Positions 21,718 through 34,500 of a DNA stretch of 64,000 nt are shown in pieces (the first letter of the stretch is position 1; every line of letters begins with the position of its first letter). This DNA comes from Anthopleura xanthogrammica. Lineage: Eukaryota; Cnidaria; Anthozoa; Actiniaria; Actiniidae. The translations under genes were made by a program, and so were the position numbers. Location: NCBI GenBank assembly GCA_964019055.1, contig OZ025217.1:10514255-10578254 (forward strand). Reading direction: 5' to 3'. The notes under the pieces were generated by a model that worked only from the letters and a program-made list of their open reading frames with translations, was not told the DNA's origin and ran no database searches.

Positions 21718-22044
21718 TACAGAGGGGGACATTGGGGTTTGCGGTGTTGCAGTGCTAACTTTTATTTCATGCCGTGTTGTGGTGTTTTCAGGTTTTTTTT
21801 CCGGTGTATCAGTTATTGTTGAACTGATGTACAGTGTTTACGTTACTAAACCTGCGATGTCCAGTAAAATGATCTGATTGATTGTGGTGTTGCAGTGTCC
21901 TGTTCAAGATAAATGTCAAAATATTTTGACTTTTTGACCTTCGCAGTGTCGGTGTTTTGTTTATTTTTCATGCAACGATGCAGTGATTTGGATTTTTTTT
22001 TTAGTGGTGTTGCAGTGTTCAAAACCCCCTAATGTCCCCCTCTA
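21718..22044. mobile_element. Inverted-repeat element, TACAGAGGGGGACATT ends
   Basis: The left end reads ACAGAGGGGGACATTGGGGT and the right end AACCCCCTAATGTCCCCCTC, about 20-bp terminal inverted repeats around 325 bp. The interior has five or so GGTGTTGCAGTGT-like direct repeats (GCGGTGTTGCAGTG, GTGGTGTTGCAGTG). No transposase ORF. Confidence 0.75.
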
Positions 22045-22441
22045 CAAAAACTACTGTCTGGTACATGTCATCTTCCAAAAAAAACTTAAAACCTATTCTT
22101 TGTGATATACATGATTAAATATTCTATAAATAATAAATGCATTTTCAAAAACTGCTGTAACCAAACTTAATAATCAAAATCTTTGCCTAAAATCTATAAT
22201 CATTATTGTAATATATAAAGTTTATCTGAATCCCCATCTTTGACCTTCATATCTCAAATAACAGTTTTTAAAACCAAAAATTCCTCCAAAACTTTGTGGC
22301 AACTTTTGGCCACCTCATAAAAACTGCTAAACTTCTTTCTCAAAACATCATGAGATTAGTATTTTGAAATATAATTTTTCAACAATAACACTATATATTT
22401 GCTAGATTTTGAGAAATTCTTGGGAGATCTCCAATGCCTTG

Positions 22442-22777
22442 TTAATGGTTTTTTTCAGCTTTGAGATTCGTTCTTCGAATTGCTTCATCTGGAGGTCGAA
22501 TAATTGTATATAACCAGTATCCCTGAGGTAAAGTTAAGGAATAATATAATATATATATAGCTTTAAGTTCAAAATAAAGTCATGTTTGACCATCAAAGTT
22601 TTTATCTCATAACTTTTATGTAAAGTTAAATATTTCAACTGTAGTAAGCTTACATATTTATTTGCTTACTAAAAAGGATACGAGAGCTGCGACATGTAAA
22701 GCCACTAAAACTATCACACCATAGACAACCAATGCTGTATATTCACTAGTTGGTTCCATTCCAAATATGATTCTCAT
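22442..22777 (-). CDS. Putative 62-aa single-pass membrane protein, two exons
   Basis: On the - strand exon 1 (22777-22670, 36 codons) reads MRIIFGMEPTSEYTALVV and continues YGVIVLVALHVAALVSFL, an obvious transmembrane helix. It ends at a good donor (A|GTAAGC). Exon 2 (22522-22442) follows a CCTCAG acceptor and gives GYWLYTIIRPPDEAIRRTNL then KAEKNH and a stop, in phase. I do not recognise the family; it is the size and shape of small mitochondrial or endomembrane single-pass proteins. The frame upstream of the ATG stays open for 15 codons, so the start could lie further out. Exon 2 also has a second long open frame that reads as an amphipathic coiled coil (see findings). It is divergent from USP3, about 0.9 kb away. 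The function is not known. Confidence 0.5.
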
Positions 22778-23059
22778 TTTCAAAGCAATCTGGCCTCTAG
22801 CGTTATTAAAAAATGGCGAGAACCTTCTTGTTTAATATATAAACATATCTGAAACAGCTACGATCAAGAGGCATAAAAATTATTAAATTGGCATACTTGG
22901 AATTATATTTTAAAGCTCTAATATTTGTTCTAACCTTGACTTACCTTGCCAAGCTAGGATTTTTTATCTTGCTCTAAATATAGACATTTTACAGCAAGAA
23001 AAACAATAGAATAACAACAGTATGTCAAAATGTCTTCAAACGTAGGAGAAATGCACTTC

Positions 23060-23380
23060 CAGCAAGGCGTTCCTTGTGCGTGACATACCATATGATGTCA
23101 TAGATTAAAATATTTCTAAAAACACTTCTTATTTGCTCTAAATAAGACCTCTTTTCTAAACTTCCATTTGATTGGTCAATGAATTATTTGCTTTACGCGG
23201 ATGTGCGTGACAGTTCAAAATTTGTGATGTCATAGATTTTTACCCGGGATTTATATTTCTAAGATCTTATCGGTGTAAAGTCCACATATAATTATTTTTT
23301 TTTATTGGTCAACTACCCAATCGTTCCTGGCGCGTGACAAACCCAATGATGTCATAGTTATTATTTCTAATAAGCAATCT
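23060..23380. promoter_or_regulatory. Triplicated TGATGTCA/GCGTGAC repeat in the divergent promoter region
   Basis: TGATGTCATAG occurs at 23093, 23225 and 23347, each preceded by GCGTGACA-like sequence 10-20 nt upstream. The second and third copies also have ATTGGTCAA before it, and GCTCTAAATA/TCTAATA-like sequence lies between copies. Spacing is about 132 and 122 bp. TGATGTCA is one base from the CRE/ATF site TGACGTCA. More ATTGG boxes follow at about 23421, 23457 and 23514. The location between the - strand gene and USP3 suggests a shared promoter, but a transposon-derived tandem repeat is an alternative. Confidence 0.5.
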
Positions 23381-23672
23381 TATTCGATAACACAATAATT
23401 CGAATTAAACTTTTATCTGATTGGCCCAAATAGTTTGAGCTTGTCGGGGTTTTTGATTGGTTTAAACGGATATCCGGTTTGCCGCCATGATGTTTGGATA
23501 TAACAATGGCTGTGATTGGTGGAGAGCGTTTGTAACCGTTCGCAACACCGCGCGCGCATATTCACCACCGTCGCACATTTTGCAAAATTTCAAGAGCAAA
23601 GGGGAGAAAATAGGGTCAAACTTGGGCTAATTCTCTTGATTTTACTCAAATTTTCTCCCCAAGCCTTCTATC

Positions 23673-26600
23673 ATGGAGTGCTCACACGTAGAACATTCAG
23701 TTAAAATAGGTCCACAGCTGATACACAAGATTAGAACAGAAAAAGCATCCCATTGGACTTGTTCAGGTGAATATGAGGACAGGAATGAAAACCAAAACCT
23801 TGGTTTCAATGTGTGGACTCATAGGAAGGGGGAGGTACTCATCTTTGAGGTTTTTATTCATTCTCTTAGTTTGCCGGTCTACAAAGAGTTCTTGGATTTG
23901 CCTCAAATGTGGTGCTATCAATTGTGGAAGGTACAAATATATACTACATTTGCTTGAGATAACGTCATTGAAATTTCTGTGATACAAGTAAAAATCTACG
24001 TTTATTGTGCTTCAATATAATTTTGTTTTCATGTAATGTTTTTCTTTTAGATACGTTAATGCTCATGCCAAGATACACCACGAGAAAAACAACCACCATT
24101 GCTTGTGTATTGACCAAAGTCTTGCTGCTTTTTGGTACGTTTTCCACGCTATTTTGTACTCCGTGATCTCTCTGGACCATCTAAGAGTAGAGTTCAAATT
24201 TTTCGGTGGTCACTATCATTAACCATTGATTTATTATTATCTATACAGCAATACTACAAATTTATTTTCTCTCTCTTGTTTTTAGCTATTCCTGTGATGA
24301 ATTTGTGATAAATGATAATAAGAGTGGAGATATTCAGCGAATAAGGGACATGATCGTGGAGCAACAACAAAATAGGTGAGAGGGTCTAACACGAGACACA
24401 ATCAAAACCCGGCCCTCGAAAATTTATCGATCCATGTCTAATGCTTTATTATTAACCACGAAGATCACCTTATTTGTTATTGATATAAGATTTAAGTGAG
24501 TATTAGTGGTTATAGTGTATGTTTTTTGGGGTTTTATGCGTCTGGTTTCGTCTTGTGTTGTTTTGGGGGATGGTCGGCCATGTTGTCTTGACCATCATGC
24601 GTTGGGCTCCTAGATCCTGTGACGTAAAAACATTATGACGTCACTCTTTCTTAACCCACGTCAAAGCATGGATAGAAAATCTAAAGAATATCTAATGTCG
24701 AAAACAGTTGATATTCTAAGACCTAAACCCCAGCAACAAGGAGAATCTGTTTTTGTAGTATGGGCTTCCTGTGGAATTGGCTACACAGGGAGCCCAATTG
24801 CTACATTTTGGTATCTCCAGCAAAACATCTGCTTAATTTTAAGATTTTTGTTGGAGACTTCAATTACAGTCAAACTAAAAAATTGTGAACACCTAATATA
24901 TGCCTGGAATGCATATTTTGACTGTTACACATAAAAAAGTTTCTAAAAGCCAAAAGAGTTTGTAATGCATCATTTTCTCTTGTCTCAAATATGTAGAAAT
25001 CTCTAAATCCTCAGGAATAAAACTGAAATATGAAGTGTGAAAATATTCAACAGCAAAACAACTTTGCTGCTGTCGTGCTGTGGTTAAACAGTTAACATTC
25101 CAGACACATTTTAGGGGTTCACGGTGGTTTAACTGTAAGAATTTATGTCCAAAATATCAGTGTATTTTTAATGTAACCACATTGGTATAATATTTGCGTA
25201 TTTTAGTTCGTCAAAGCATATTTTAATAATTATTGTTATTGTAGTCCCAGAAAACGCAAGATTGATGATGAATGTAAACATCATACAAAGTCTAAAAGGA
25301 GCTCAGAAGATGATGTAAGTTACTTTCATTTTCACTTGAGTTTGGGGTGTAAAAGAAGGGTTGAAATAATGGCCAGTTAAGATGACCGACCAATTTAGGT
25401 TTAGCTCAGTCACCCTGGCTCAACATTACTGGTCAAAATGACCAGCAAGGCAAAGATTTGACTGGGCAAGTCCTAATTCTGGCTGGACAATGTCTGTTGA
25501 CTGGCTGTTATTTCAAGCCCTGAAAAGAAGGGTAAAAAAATGGCTGCTCAATGTGTGGACAAGGATTTTATCCAAGATATACTGCATTTCTAGCACAACT
25601 GATCAACATGTGACCAGTCAATGTGATCAGTCAAGAGGACTGGCCTAAGAAGTGTTGGCCAGACAAGTACCAATGTTGAACTGTCATTTTTCATTGATTT
25701 GAGAGGGTTTTTTTGGGCTCTCCAGTTTTCCTACATATGTACATACATATATATACATAAACTTGTGTCAGACTACTAACATACTGCTAGTAGTACAATA
25801 CCAATCAGTAGCAACCATCACTAATAACTTTGGAGGTTGCCATAGAAACATTGGATACAAATTATTGAGACTACATACATGACAAAGTGTAGTCTATATT
25901 TTCCTCAAGCCATTTTTGATAATTTAAAAAAAAATTATCTTTACCTGAACTCAATTTTTTGTTTTCCTTTTCTTTATTTTGTGACAATATAGCAAGAAAA
26001 TGTTGGAAGAGTCAAACAGCTACCAGGGCTTCGAAATCTTGGCAATACCTGCTTTATGAATGCAATATTGCAGTCTTTAAGGTTTGTAGCTGGTGATAAG
26101 TCATTAATAGCGAACTTGAGATTTAATACCAAGATATGACCTCGCAGGATATTTCATTGATTATGTCTTATGGTCATGAAACATTTAGTTTGACCTAAAC
26201 AGCATTATAAACCTCACCATGAGCTAAGAAACAACACTACATCTAGGAAAAGTACAGTGTTTTAATTCATTGAGGCCTTTGTTGCCTTCAAACTTATATG
26301 ATTGTCTGAGCTTTTGCTGTCTACGATGTCATCAGAGACAGTCTAAAAAAATGCATAGTGCTGTCAGTGAAAATTGGTTTTGGTCAGGGAAAAGTCAGGA
26401 AATAACAAGGCTGTTATGGTTTTTCTTTTACTATCATTTTATAGTATTTTTTGTTGTCTGACATTTGTTTCTCTTTGTTTCTCTTTCCAGTAACATTCAG
26501 CCCTTCAGCTGTTACTTCAAGGAGCTCCCAGCTTTTGAACTTAGAGCAGAAAACTCTCTTAACAAGATGCCTTACTTCACAAGGAGTAGAAAGCCAGATG

Positions 26601-29600
26601 AAGGGTAAGGAAAGGCTCAAATATGGGTGGGAAGCTACAGAAGGTTTACTGGGTACCTGTGAAACCCCTTCCTTTTAGAATGAATGTAGGGTGTTAAGTA
26701 TTGTGGAGGGAGGAAACTGGAGAACCCATGAAAACAATCTGACTCATAGATTTTCTTAAGACTTTGCCTGTCTGTAGGTTTAGCTTTAAACTATTGGGTA
26801 CACCAGTTTTTTGTTTTCATGTTCAAGTCTAGATAACAAAAAAATCCTCGGTAAAGAATTTTAGTGAAGTCACTAGGGCATGGCTGAAATAGCTCCGATC
26901 TCCCCAAAACCCATATCTGGTCAAAATTCATTGAATTGCTAGTCATCCACAAAAGTGGCTAGTCTAACAGATGTCTTTAACGGGAGTTACAGCCATATGA
27001 AATTAGATGAGTGAGCTTCTAAAAAACCCAAGGCAGGCAATGGTGAAATATTGTAATTGTCAATAATTAATCAACAGGTGCTTGGTAGAGGAGCTTCGCA
27101 AGGTACTCTGTGCATTATGGCAGGGAGGTGGAGTTAGTCATTCTCCTGAATCTTTATTTCATGTCGTATGGAAAGTCGTACCAAGGTTTAGGTAAAGTAT
27201 GATAAAACAAAATAAAGTGTTTCTTATATAGTAGGTTAACAAATTTATTATAAATACTGGTTTCCAATTTGGTGCACTTTTACTTACCCATATTACCACT
27301 ACATTTAAGATTTTATGCATATAACTCTCAACTCAAATGTTGATTTTTATGTGAAAACAAAACAAAATGAGAAATTCTGGTCAAAGTCCCTCATGACAAG
27401 AGAGAGAATAACACATCAAACAAACTCACTCCCTTGTGAAAAAAATCAACTTCTAAATTCCAATTCTATCATGGAACGAGGGCCACAGGTTTGTTAGCCA
27501 CTGGCTATTTAGTGCTACCCTCGTAAAAACAAGGAGTGTTTTTTCTTTTTTTTGTTGTTGTTGATTCAGTTGAGAATCAAACCAGTGACAGAAGGTTTGA
27601 ACTACTCAGTGCTGGGAGACAATGCCGCTAGAACATGCCACCCATGCCCGTAGTTTGGATTTCATCACATACATACTGCAGGGCTAAAAATAACGGCCAG
27701 TCAAATTGGACAATGTTTAGCCAAAATTGGCACTTGTAAGGCTAAATACCTCTTACAGCAGGCTGGTCCTCTTGACTGGTCACATTGGCTGTGAACATGT
27801 TGATCAGTCTGATGTGGCCAGTCATCCATTAATCATAATATATTTATATATTTATATTTATATGTTTATAAATATAAATATAGATGTATGTCTATACTGT
27901 TGGTAGAGTGCTCAATACATTAAAATGTAGAGCATAATAAATTGTGGATTGAAGATAAATTAAAGACAAGACATCACTTTAGCTGTTACTCTGAGTTTCA
28001 TGCTTACGCGATCATCAGACAGGCTTTCTGATGATCGTGTAAGCGTGAAACTCGGAGTAACAGCTAAAGTGATGTCTTGTCTTTAATTTATCTTCAATCC
28101 ACAATTTATATTTATATATATTTATATTTAAGCGCCTTAGAATATTTCATAATTTAGGCGCTATAGAAATTATTAAATTATTGTTTAGCCCTGTCCCTTA
28201 TACTATAATTACTAACATACATCTTTGTATTTTAGGGGTTATCAACAACAAGATGCCCATGAGTTCATGCATTACTTATTAGATAGAGTGCACACGGAAC
28301 TGCTACTATCACAGAAGGCGTGCTTCGGCAAAGAAACCATAGTAACTGGAATATTTGGAGGAGTCTTACAAAGTGAAGTGAGAATGGAATTTGTTTCTAC
28401 TTCTATTCTTGTAGCAAAAAAAATGTATCTAAATTTGCCCCCTTATATACCCTTTTATTAAATCCTACAAAGTTTTACTGTGTAGTCAAAAATGGGATAT
28501 TGAAAAAATGGTCTGTTTGTTATGTATGTCATGTATATAGATATATAAATATTGCTCTGCATGAGTATATATGCTATCTATGCACTTTGAGACAATTTTT
28601 TCTTTTTTGTAGGTAACTTGTTTGACCTGTATGACAGAGTCAAAGACACATGACCCATTTTTAGGTAAGCTGTATTCTTATTGATAGTGCTGGTATCCAT
28701 CCATCCATCCATCCATCCATCCATCCATCCATCCATCCATCCATCCATCCATCCATCCATCCATCCATCCATCCATCCATCCATCCATCCATCCATCCAT
28801 CCATCCATCCATCCATCCATCCATCCATCCATCCATCCATCCATCCATCCATCCATCCATCCATCCATCCATCCATCCATCCATCCATCCATCCATCCAT
28901 CCATCCATCCATCCATCCATCCATCCATCCATCCATCCATCCATCCATCCATCCATCCATCCATCCATCCATCCATCCATCCATCCATCCATCCATCCAT
29001 CCATCCATCCATCCATCCATCCATCCATCCATCCATCCATCCATCCATCCATCCATCCGATCCATTCATCCATCCATCCATCCATCCATCCATCCACCCA
29101 CCTACCAGTCCATCCATCCATCCAACCATCCATCCATCTATATCCATTTATTCCTTCAGTTATCCCTCCATTTCTCTGTCATTCAATTATGCATCTTTTT
29201 ATTTCCATCCATTAATTCTTTTCTTTCATTTCAGTCATACTAAATAGATTTGATAAAACTTTATAGTTGTTGAATCAAATTTATCTTTTGATCGCTTGCA
29301 GATCTTTCTCTTGAAATCCCACCTGAATATCAAAACAGAAAAGGAAAATCTAGAGAAAACCCCTGCCGGTTACAAGGTGATGATGATAGGGTTAAGTGTG
29401 TTTATGGTATTGGTTATTGAATATGATGATGATGATGATAATGATGATATAGTGATGGTTTTTGAATGCTTATGAAATGTTGTTTAAATAGACCATTTTC
29501 GAGATGCGCGAGTGCTTTCAAAAATATTGCAGGCGCATTCATGATCTCGAGGCATTTTTGGGCAGAGTCAAGAGGATCTTGCCAAAAAATGCCTCGAGAT

Positions 29601-31067
29601 CATGTCTGCGCCTGCAATATTTTTGAAAGCACTCGCACATCTCAAAAATGGTCTATTGTTGATGATAATGGTGGTCTATTGTTGCAGTATGCGCAGCTTT
29701 CTTATGACCCATAAAACATTCTAATTTGGCTTATTTGCATCAAATTTGAGGGGCACTTTGCATAACAATAGTTTTCATGTGCAGTGAAGGATAACAAGCT
29801 ATTGTATTTCTGCATGATGATACATGATAATGATGATGATGATACATGATGATAATGATACAATAGTTATGATGATAATGATGATGATGCATGATGATGA
29901 TTGTGATGATACATGATGATGATGATACATGATGATGATGATGATGATACATGATAATGATGATGATGATACATGATGATGATGATGATACATGATGATG
30001 ATACAATAGTTATGATGGTGATACATGATAATGATGATGATGATACATGATGATGATGATACAATAGTTATGATGATGATACAATAGTTATGATGGTGAT
30101 ACATGATAATGATGATGATGATACATGATGATGATGATACAATAGTTATGATGATGATACAATAGTTATGATGGTGATACATGATAATGATGATGGTGAT
30201 ACATGATGATGATGATACAATAGTCATGATGATAATACATGATAATGATGATGATGATACATGATAATGATGATGGTGATACATGATAATGATGATGATA
30301 CAATAGTTATGATGATGATACATGATAATGATGATGATGATACATGATGATGATGATGATACAATAGTTATGATGATGATACATGATAATGATGATGGTG
30401 ATACATGATAATGATGATGGTGATACATGATAATGATGATGATGATACATGATAATGATGATGGTGATACATGATGATGATACAATAGTTATGATGATGA
30501 TACATGATAATGATGATGATGATACATGATAATGATGATGATGATACATGATAATGATGATGGTGATACATGATAATGATGATGATGATGATACAATAGT
30601 TATGATGATACATGATAATGATGATGATGATACATGATGATGATGATGATACAATAGTTATGATGATGATACATGATAATGATGATGGTGATACATGATA
30701 ATGATGATGGTGATACATGATAATGATGATGATGATACATGATAATGATGATGGTGATACATGATAATGATGATGGTGATACATGATAATGATGATGGTG
30801 ATACATGATGATACATGATGGTGATACATGATGATGATGATACAATAGTTATGATGATGATACATGATAATGATGATGATGATACATGATAATGATGATG
30901 GTGATACATGATAATGATGATGGTGATACATGATAATGATGATGGTGATACATGATGATGATACAATAGTTATGATGATGATACATGATAATGATGATGA
31001 TGATACATGATAATGATGATGATACAATAGTTATGATGATGATACATGATAATGATGATGGTGATAC

Positions 31068-31102
<35 letters not shown>

Positions 31103-31496
31103 ACATGATGATGATGATGGTGATACATGATGATGATACAATAGTTATGATGATGATACAATAGTTATGATGATGATACATGATAATGATGATGGTGATA
31201 CATGATGATGATGATGATGATACATGATAATGATGATGATGATACATGATGATGATGATGATACATGATGATGATACAATAGTTATGATGATGATACATG
31301 ATGATAATGATGATGATGATACATGATGATGATGATACAATAGTTATGATGGTGATACATGATAATGATGATGATGATACATGATGATGATGATACAATA
31401 GTTATGATGATGATACAATAGTTATGATGGTGATACATGATAATGATGATGATGATACATGATGATGATGATACATGATAATGATGATGGTGATAC

Positions 31497-31534
<38 letters not shown>

Positions 31535-34500
31535 ACATGATGATGATGATGGTGATACATGATGATGATACAATAGTTATGATGATGATACAATAGTTAT
31601 GATGATGATACATGATAATGATGATGGTGATACATGATGATGATGATGATGATACATGATAATGATGATGATGATACATGATGATGATGATGATACATGA
31701 TGATGATACAATAGTTATGATGATGATACATGATGATAATGATGATGATGATACATGATGATGATGATACAATAGTTATGATGGTGATACATGATAATGA
31801 TGATGATGATACATGATGATGATGATACAATAGTTATGATGATGATACAATAGTTATGATGGTGATACATGATAATGATGATGATGATACATGATGATGA
31901 TGATACAATAGTTATGATGGTGATACATGATAATGATGATGGTGATACATGATGATGATGATACAATAGTCATGATGATAATACATGATAATGATGATGA
32001 TGATACATGATAATGATGATGGTGATACATGATAATGATGATGATACAATAGTTATGATGATGATACATGATAATGATGATGATGATACATGATAATGAT
32101 GATGGTGATACATGATAATGATGATGGTGATACATGATGATGATACAATAGTTATGATGATGATACATGATAATGATGATGATGATACATGATGATGATG
32201 ATACAATAGTTATGATGATACATGATGATGATGATGGTGATACATGATAATGATGATGATGATACATGATGATGATGATACAATAGTTATGATGATACAT
32301 GATGATGATGATGGTGATACATGATAATGATGATGGTGATACATGATGATGATACAATAGTTATGATGATGATACATGATAATGATGATGATGATACATG
32401 ATGATGGTGATACATGATGATGATGATACATGATGATGATGATGGTGATACATGATAATGATGATGATGATACATGATGATGATGATACAATAGTTATGA
32501 TGATACATGATGATGATGATGGTGATACATGATAATGATGATGATGATACATGATGATGATGATACAATAGTTATGATGATACATGATGATGATGATACA
32601 ATAGTTATGATGATGATACATGATGATGATGATACAATAGTTATGATGATGATACATGATAATGATGATGATACATGATAATGATGATGATGATACATGA
32701 TGATGGTGATACATGATGATGATGATACATGATGATGATACAATAGTTATGATGATGATACATGATAATGATGATGATACATGATAATGATGATGATGAT
32801 ACATGATAATGATGATGATGATACATGATGATGATGATGATGATACATGATAATGATGATGATGATACATGATACATGATGGTGATACATGATAATGATG
32901 ATACATGATAATGATGATGATGATACATAATGATGATGATGATACAATAGTTATGATGATGATACATGATAATGATGATGATACATGATAATGATGATGG
33001 TGATACATGATAATGATGATGGTGATACATGATGATGATACAATAGTTATGATGATGATACATGATAATGATGATGATGATACATGATGATGATGATACA
33101 ATAGTTATGATGATACATGATGATGGTGATACATGATAATGATGATGATGATACATGATGATGATGATACAATAGTTATGATGATACATGATGATGATGA
33201 TGGTGATACATGATAATGATGATGGTGATACATGATGATGATACAATAGTTATGATGATGATACATGATAATGATGATGATGATACATGATGATGGTGAT
33301 ACATGATGATGATGATACATGATGATGATGATGGTGATACATGATAATGATGATGATGATACATGATGATGATGATACAATAGTTATGATGATACATGAT
33401 GATGATGATGGTGATACATGATAATGATGATGATGATACATGATGATGATGATACAATAGTTATGATGATACATGATGATGATGATACAATAGTTATGAT
33501 GATGATACATGATGATGATGATACAATAGTTATGATGATGATACATGATAATGATGATGATACATGATAATGATGATGATGATACATGATGATGGTGATA
33601 CATGATGATGATGATACATGATGATGATACAATAGTTATGATGATGATACATGATAATGATGATGATACATGATAATGATGATGATGATACATGATAATG
33701 ATGATGATGATACATGATGATGATGATGATGATACATGATAATGATGATGATGATACATGATACATGATGGTGATACATGATAATGATGATACATGATAA
33801 TGATGATGATGATACATAATGATGATGATGATACAATAGTTATGATGATGATACATGATAATGATGATGATACATGATAATGATGATGATGATACATGAT
33901 AATGATGATGATGATACATGATGATGATGATGATGATACATGATAATGATGATGATGATACATGATACATGATGGTGATACATGATAATGATGATACATG
34001 ATAATGATGATGATGATACATGATGATGGTGATACATGATGATGGTGATACATGATAATGATGATGATGATACATGATGATGATGATACATGATGATGGT
34101 GATACATGATGATGATGATACAATAGTTATGATGATGATACATGATAATGATGATGATGATACATGATAATGATGATGATGATACATGATAATGATGATG
34201 GTGATACATGATGATTGTGATGAAGATGATGAAGTTAAGCTAAATGCATTAATACTAAGGTCTTATTGTGTTCCAGAGTGTATGACTCATTTTGCAGCAC
34301 TAGAAAACTTAACAGAATCAGAATTCTACATGTGTCCTGATTGTAATAAGAAACAAGAATCAACAAAGAAATTCTGGATAAAAAGACTACCGAATGTAAG
34401 TACACACTCAACCCCTGCTTTGCAGATACCTCAATATTAAACAGACAATAATTCAACAGACAGGAGCAAATTCCCTGGCAAAAAATATTTACAAATGACC

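Larger units (their letters stand above)
20488..22441. other. Intergenic stretch, no gene seen
   Basis: AT-rich sequence without a conserved ORF on either strand. Two inverted-repeat elements inside it are listed separately (21473-21618 and 21718-22044). The right part may include the 3' UTR of the - strand gene that ends at 22442. Confidence 0.55.

Noticed and set aside
28578..29247. ORFs of IHPSIHPS and WMDGWMDG on both strands
   Set aside because: They are translations of the CATC tetranucleotide array.
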